64,000 nt of DNA from Microplitis mediator (Eukaryota; Arthropoda; Insecta; Hymenoptera; Braconidae), in the NCBI RefSeq assembly GCF_029852145.1, contig NC_079969.1:24544459-24608458 (forward strand). The letters run 5' to 3'. The notes under the pieces were generated by a model. The model saw nothing but the letters and a program-made list of their open reading frames with translations. It was not told where the DNA came from and did no database searches. Below, piece after piece: positions 59,685 through 64,000 of this stretch. The position numbers and the translations under genes are program-made. Position 1 is the first letter of the stretch. Each line of letters begins with the position of its first letter.

Positions 59685-59842
59685 TCTTCAATATTCTTGT
59701 ATACAATGCCTTGAGCAAGTTATGCACAAGTCTTGATGACGATTTCTTGCTACATAATCTTGCGCAAGACCCATACGTAGAAAAAGGCACTAGTGACTAG
59801 GGGTTTTGCTCCAGAATCTTGCTGAAGAATGTGTTACTTGGG
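59685..59842. repeat. Direct duplicate of the right end of the CTTGAGCAAG element
   Basis: Matches 59393-59564 closely (TTCTTGTRTACAATGCCTTG, GATGACGATTTCTTGCTACA, CATACGTAGAAAAAG) with a small internal deletion near the right end. 120 bp of unrelated DNA separate the copies. Confidence 0.8.
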
Positions 59843-60822
59843 TTGTGGTAATAACGATTATTTTGTGAAATCTTAGAAAGACCGACGGTAATGACTTTTT
59901 CAATGTAAGCCTCTGGTTTTTTATGTACAGAGTGTTCGATTGTCGGTATTATGCACTGTTTTCCTTCAATTACTTCAGTAAAACTAAATGTTAATTTCAA
60001 AAAGTTATGAATTTTCGTATAAAATTCTTAAACTTCAAATATACTAATGCATTTTTGAAAAACCAATATTGCAAACAAGTATCGTTTAAATATTGATAAG
60101 TTTTAGATAATTCAGACTGTACAGTTTGAAAATAAGAACATTAGTTCCTACGCAATTATCCAAGCAAATATACAATATTACTTCACTAATCGTTTAATAT
60201 AATTATACCTGGGACTATTTATAATTATGATTATGGCTGTTATTAAATAATCAAGAACCCGGATATGTTATTTGTTGTTACGTTCTATCCATTTCCATTT
60301 CGTTAATTGCAACCATCCAAGACTCAAAAAAAATTAAATTTCGTTTTTTTGCTCATAAAATAAAACTAGAATTGTTCTTTTTTTTATGTACCTGAAGATC
60401 GGAACATTTTTCGCGTAACGAATATAAAAAACGAAATGAAAAGAAAAAAATCTACTGGATCCATAGTAATGATCCAGTATCTAGATCGATCTAGATTTCT
60501 GAAATGTTTCGCATAAGTGCTAATGTGTCAGCCGAAAATTACAGGGCAATTCCAAAGCTACATTTTTCTTTGATAACTGAGATGTTTGCAATCTTTAGCT
60601 AGAGCTAGAAATTTATTAAATTTTTTTTCTTATAAAAAATTTGTATTGAACTTAATGAAAAGATCTGTTGGTAAAGAGGCTTATCTATAAAGAAATATAA
60701 GATATATACATATGATATTATATTCCCATGAGATGAGATAGGTGTAACACTATTGATCCCTAAAGAATATAAACGGGTGCGGTAATACGTAAGCTCAGAG
60801 TCTCTCGTGTATGGTTTAAGCG
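59843..60822. other. AT-rich stretch
   Basis: Contains the 28-bp repeat at 60386-60413 also found at the window's right edge; no gene seen. Confidence 0.4.
60386..60413 (+). repeat. 28-bp direct repeat, copy 1
   Basis: ATGTACCTGAAGATCGGAAC followed by ATTTTTCG; differs at one base from 63971-63998. Confidence 0.8.
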
Positions 60823-60865
60823 TCTTGACGGCGATAAGAACGTTCTGATTTCATTGCCGTCAAGA
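60823..60865. repeat. Short perfect-stem hairpin
   Basis: TCTTGACGGC (60823-60832) is exactly complementary to GCCGTCAAGA (60856-60865); the loop contains the palindrome AGAACGTTCT, so a longer bulged hairpin is possible. Confidence 0.65.
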
Positions 60866-60890
60866 TAAAGAATAATATATTAGAAATATA

Positions 60891-60898
60891 TATAAAAG
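60891..60898 (+). promoter_or_regulatory. Candidate TATA box upstream of a small ORF
   Basis: TATAAAAG, preceded by TATA, is a good TATA match 95 bp before the ATG at 60986. A start site near 60920 would give a leader of about 65 nt. Confidence 0.35.
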
Positions 60899-60985
60899 CT
60901 CAATACAAGTAGAGAGTGTAGAGTTAGAGTATACGAACCGCAGTAAACGGCTAAGTCTTTACCGAGCTTCTCCGGGATACACAGG

Positions 60986-61150
60986 ATGGCTTCTTATTGC
61001 TCTGGTAATCGAATATCTTTCTCCCTCTCTTATATATTTCTCTCATTCTTCTTCCTAATCTCTTGCCATCTTCCAATCCTCCTCTTTGCTTTGCTTCTCA
61101 TGATCTATCTTTCGCAAGCCGTCAGTCGACGCAAGCGCAATCTCAAATAA
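60986..61150 (+). CDS. Candidate 54-residue small membrane-type ORF
   Basis: An ATG in good context (CAGGATGGC) opens 54 codons ending in TAA at 61148-61150. The product has a short polar start (MASYCSGNRIS), a long hydrophobic stretch over about residues 12-43, and a basic tail SRRKRNLK, as in small single-pass membrane peptides. A TATA-like box lies 95 bp upstream. Against it, the hydrophobic part comes from a pyrimidine-rich DNA tract, no family is recognised, and a possible donor (CTG|GTAATC) sits after six codons. Low-confidence candidate. Confidence 0.2.
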   Translation: MASYCSGNRISFSLSYIFLSFFFLISCHLPILLFALLLMIYLSQAVSRRKRNLK

Positions 61151-61543
61151 TTCATAGCACATGACATAGTACTGTAATCCCTGGATTATGCTTCATTTTG
61201 TGTTTCTCTGGCGCAATTCACTGCTATACTAGATTTACAGTGTTAAGAGTTAAGTGTATATGTACATCATCCATTATGTTACATTATTTGAAAGTAATGG
61301 ACCATTTATCCTTTATCTCAATCTCTTTCTTCTCTATACAATTTATATATATATTGGAGTATATTAGTACCAGACCATTTTAACTCAAAGTTTTTGATGA
61401 CCAACATTTACAAAATGTATACCTGCGTATTTTAATAATACCTTTATAAAATCTTCAATAATAGTTCTGATGTATCCAAATAATGTTTCATTATTTTTTA
61501 AATAAAAGCTTTCGACAATATTTATCAATTTAAAAACTAGCTA
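61151..61543. other. AT-rich stretch
   Basis: Nothing recognised. Confidence 0.4.
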
Positions 61544-61675
61544 CTCTCTAAACATGAATTAGTGAAAATAAGTGAATATTCACTAATTCCAAGGGCAAAC
61601 CGAACCACTAATTTCAAAAAGTGATTTGATTGGCACTCAGAATTAGTGAATATTCACTTATTTATGTTTAGAGAG
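61544..61675. mobile_element. TACTCTCTAAACATG MITE, complete 132-bp copy
   Basis: TA at 61542-61543 and 61676-61677; ends CTCTCTAAACATGAATTAGT and, read inward, CTCTCTAAACATAAATAAG. AAGTGAATATTCACTAATTC and its mirror fill the arms. A clean reference for the interrupted copies at 30868 and 40797. Confidence 0.9.
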
Positions 61676-62012
61676 TAAGAAAGTCTAGATCCCAAACCGT
61701 CTAAAGTTGAGCTTTTTTTGTTTTGCATTAGTTTTGAAAATCTCAATTTTATGCATCTTTGAAAAATAAGAATTTTTCGCCTTCTAATTAAAAAAAATAT
61801 GATTAATTAGAGCCATGTAAAAATACGTGCATGAGCTCTTAGGGATGTCTTCATCCAATTTTTATCGGAAGCTAAAATTGGTGAAATTCTTTTATGAAAA
61901 AAATTTTCAAATAATCTTTTATTATCTCAAATCTTTTCATTTGCTCTGTTTTTTAAAAATCGTCTTTATTATTTATGCCGAATCATACAAATTACCAAAG
62001 TCGGGTATTGTA
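61676..62012. other. AT-rich stretch
   Basis: Nothing recognised. Confidence 0.4.
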
Positions 62013-62315
62013 CACGGAGAAAAATGGGCTTAAGAAATCTACGAAGTTTTATTATGCTGTCGACGAAACTTGAAACAGGAAGTTGAGTTGCCAAAAAATT
62101 ATTATACTAAACTACAAAAAATATTATACATTTAAAAATTGTAATGAATATTATTTGTCTCAATAAGGAATTACAGTAGAAAATACAACATTTTTTGAGG
62201 CTCACAATAATTATAGTGCAGCATAATAATTTTTTGACCACTCAACTTCCTGTTCCAAATTTGGTAGACAGCATAATAAAAATTCGTACATTTTTTGCCT
62301 TCGTTTTTCTCCGTG
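62013..62315. mobile_element. GCTGTCGACC MITE, copy 2
   Basis: TA at 62011-62012 and 62316-62317; ends CACGGAGAAAAATGGGC and, read inward, CACGGAGAAAAACGAAGG. The TTTATTATGCTGTCGACGAA and CTTGAAACAGGAAGTTGAG arms match copies 1 and 3. Confidence 0.9.
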
Positions 62316-62317
62316 TA

Positions 62318-63800
62318 TTTAATCCTGGCCAGGTGACACATCAGGCTGAAAATTGGAGCTTGCCCTGATCGGGTCTCTCATAAAGCCCACGTATGTAATC
62401 GGGGTTTTTTATCCCTCCCCTATCGGGTACTGTTTGAAAATCAGACAGATAATTTTTCTCCTGACTAATCCTGAAACTGGTTCCTAAAAATCGAATTCTC
62501 TACTTTTATTATGAGACTATACTTGAAATAAAATTCAAAACTCGATAGAGAAAAAAAAAAAATATGAGAGTTAAATTCCAATTACGAATGATATTTTGAT
62601 CATCAAAAAACTTGACTTATCTGTAATCATCATGAATTATTAACAGTATTAATATCATTATTTATCTATAATCTCGAGTCACCAAAAGTATTAACGAAAA
62701 AACACGATCCGATATCTATATATCTAAAGATTATTTAATATATAAATATATACTATCCGAGATAGGTAAAAGAAATAGCCACAACAATATACAAGTTGAG
62801 TGTACAGTAACGCCATAAAAACTAAAGGTATATAGACTGATGTATCCTCATAACGAGCTTCGTGACTTGCATCTTCAACCCAGAATGCATTAGCTATATT
62901 TGCATTTAATTGCTGGTTGTTTGTTTGACGTTCGCGCGACGACGACGAACAACGACCAACGACAACTACACAACGACAAAGAAGATGTAATGATGATTAC
63001 AATACAACTATATAACTGTATAACTATATATTATAAGTATTACGCTACATACATAAGACCATAGAGGCCTGATGGTACTGGTACTGTCGACATTTCCGCT
63101 GTTTCAGGTCATTTGCAATTGTATTTATATAATAAACTCAAAAAAGTCACACCATATGTCGATGACTTTTAGTAAAACGCCGGGAATAAAAAAAAAAAAT
63201 AATAATAAATAAATATATAAAAATAACTTTTTAAAACACGATTGGGAAGTGACTGATTCTTATCTTATGCGGGCTAATAACAATGAAAATTAAAATAAAA
63301 AGTAAAAGATAATAGTAAATAATTATAACTTACTGTAAAACAAAAATATATAATATATATCATGAAATCTTGAATAGTCATACCTCATAACGTTGATGTA
63401 AACCATGAGAAATACATTTCAACTGTTGGTTTAGTAACTTTTTTTTTTACCAAAGTACTAATTGTGGCCACTGCTCTATTTTTGGACATTTAATATTTTG
63501 TTCTAATCAGTAAAAAATTATAAAATAAAGTTCTATTATAATGTAGTAATTAAATTTTCTTTGAACGAATTGAAAAAATTAATCATGTCATTGCGTACAG
63601 TACAAATTATTTTATTAAAATTTTTTAAGTGGCCAAAACTGGTCCTAAAGTGGCACAAGACGTATCTCTACCCTATCTTGGAGAAATTGTTATTTTTTCA
63701 ATTGATGCTACAATTTTTTATTAATTAATTGATAAAACTTTGATCGGTTATGAAAGTTCGAGGTCATTTAGTGTTTTTTAAAAGTGAGGAAAGTTGTGTA
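62318..63800. other. AT-rich stretch, nothing firm
   Basis: 62330-62460 reads like transposon-derived text (TTGCCCTGATCGGGTCTC) without ends. An octamer, ATTTGCAT, lies at 62898-62905 in a locally balanced block (62860-63000). The rest is plain. Confidence 0.4.
62898..62905 (+). promoter_or_regulatory. POU-type octamer site
   Basis: Perfect ATTTGCAT followed by TTAATTGC, a homeodomain-like core, giving a composite POU/homeobox-looking site. One such octamer is not rare in AT-rich DNA. Confidence 0.2.
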
Positions 63801-63970
63801 AGAATGTCCTTAAGGTTGGGCAGCACTAACCGAATTTTCAAATTTTACTTTTCTAATTACGTCACCGAAATAATGAAAATCTTACGGAAAAATTGATCTT
63901 GCACATTTTTTTGGAGGCTTTAAAATTTGCTGTCATACCAATTGATCAATAAATTAAAAGAAAAGTAAAA

Positions 63971-63998
63971 ATGTACCTGAAGATCGGAACGTTTTTCG
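63971..63998 (+). repeat. 28-bp direct repeat, copy 2, at the window edge
   Basis: 27 of 28 bases match 60386-60413. The element it belongs to probably continues past the window; TTAAGGTTGGGCAG near 63810 may be its other side. Confidence 0.7.
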
Positions 63999-64000
63999 AA

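Overview
The window is strongly AT-rich animal DNA, most likely from an insect. The one certain protein gene is a FoxQ2-class forkhead factor, there is a eukaryotic 5S rRNA gene, and the rest is packed with short non-autonomous DNA transposons. The repeat style (many TA-flanked MITE families, long palindromic elements, A/T-run termini) fits a hymenopteran such as a parasitoid wasp, but that placement is inference; nothing here fixes the species.

Layout. 1-8.8 kb: the end of a hAT-like element, an exact 384-bp tandem duplication of small MITEs, a 1-kb palindrome and a 1.5-kb nested element. 8873-8992: a 5S rRNA gene on the minus strand. 9-16 kb: several MITE families, an (AT)n tract, and a GC-richer island of unknown nature. 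17081-18388: the intronless FoxQ2 gene, with a TATA-like box and a poly(A) signal close by. 18.4-29 kb: a gene desert with scattered repeats. 29.1-32.5 kb: a Russian-doll nest in which one MITE holds three separate insertions, each itself interrupted by another. 33-46 kb: a 98-bp near-perfect hairpin, a multibranched structured locus, promoter-like islands, a second nest containing a hAT-like insertion, a 1.3-kb palindrome, and more MITEs. 46.4-48.5 kb: a repeat carrying an eight-unit minisatellite. 49-56.6 kb: a candidate short exon, a TTAA-flanked element that split a palindrome, and further MITEs. 56.6-64 kb: mostly plain AT-rich DNA with a segmental duplication, a candidate small ORF behind a TATA box, octamer sites and two more TA-flanked MITEs.

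How it fits together. FoxQ2 stands alone in a noncoding landscape, as is common for developmental transcription factors with long-range regulation. The GC-richer islands near 34.6, 39.7-40.3, 42.0, 49.4 and 61.0 kb are the best places to look for first exons, promoters or enhancers of FoxQ2 or of genes outside the window; none can be proven from sequence alone. The most distinctive property of the window is its transposon biology. Many families share TA target sites and short termini of the form CACNG(N)AAAAA, and each family is internally built from many direct and inverted copies of its own 6-12 bp motif.
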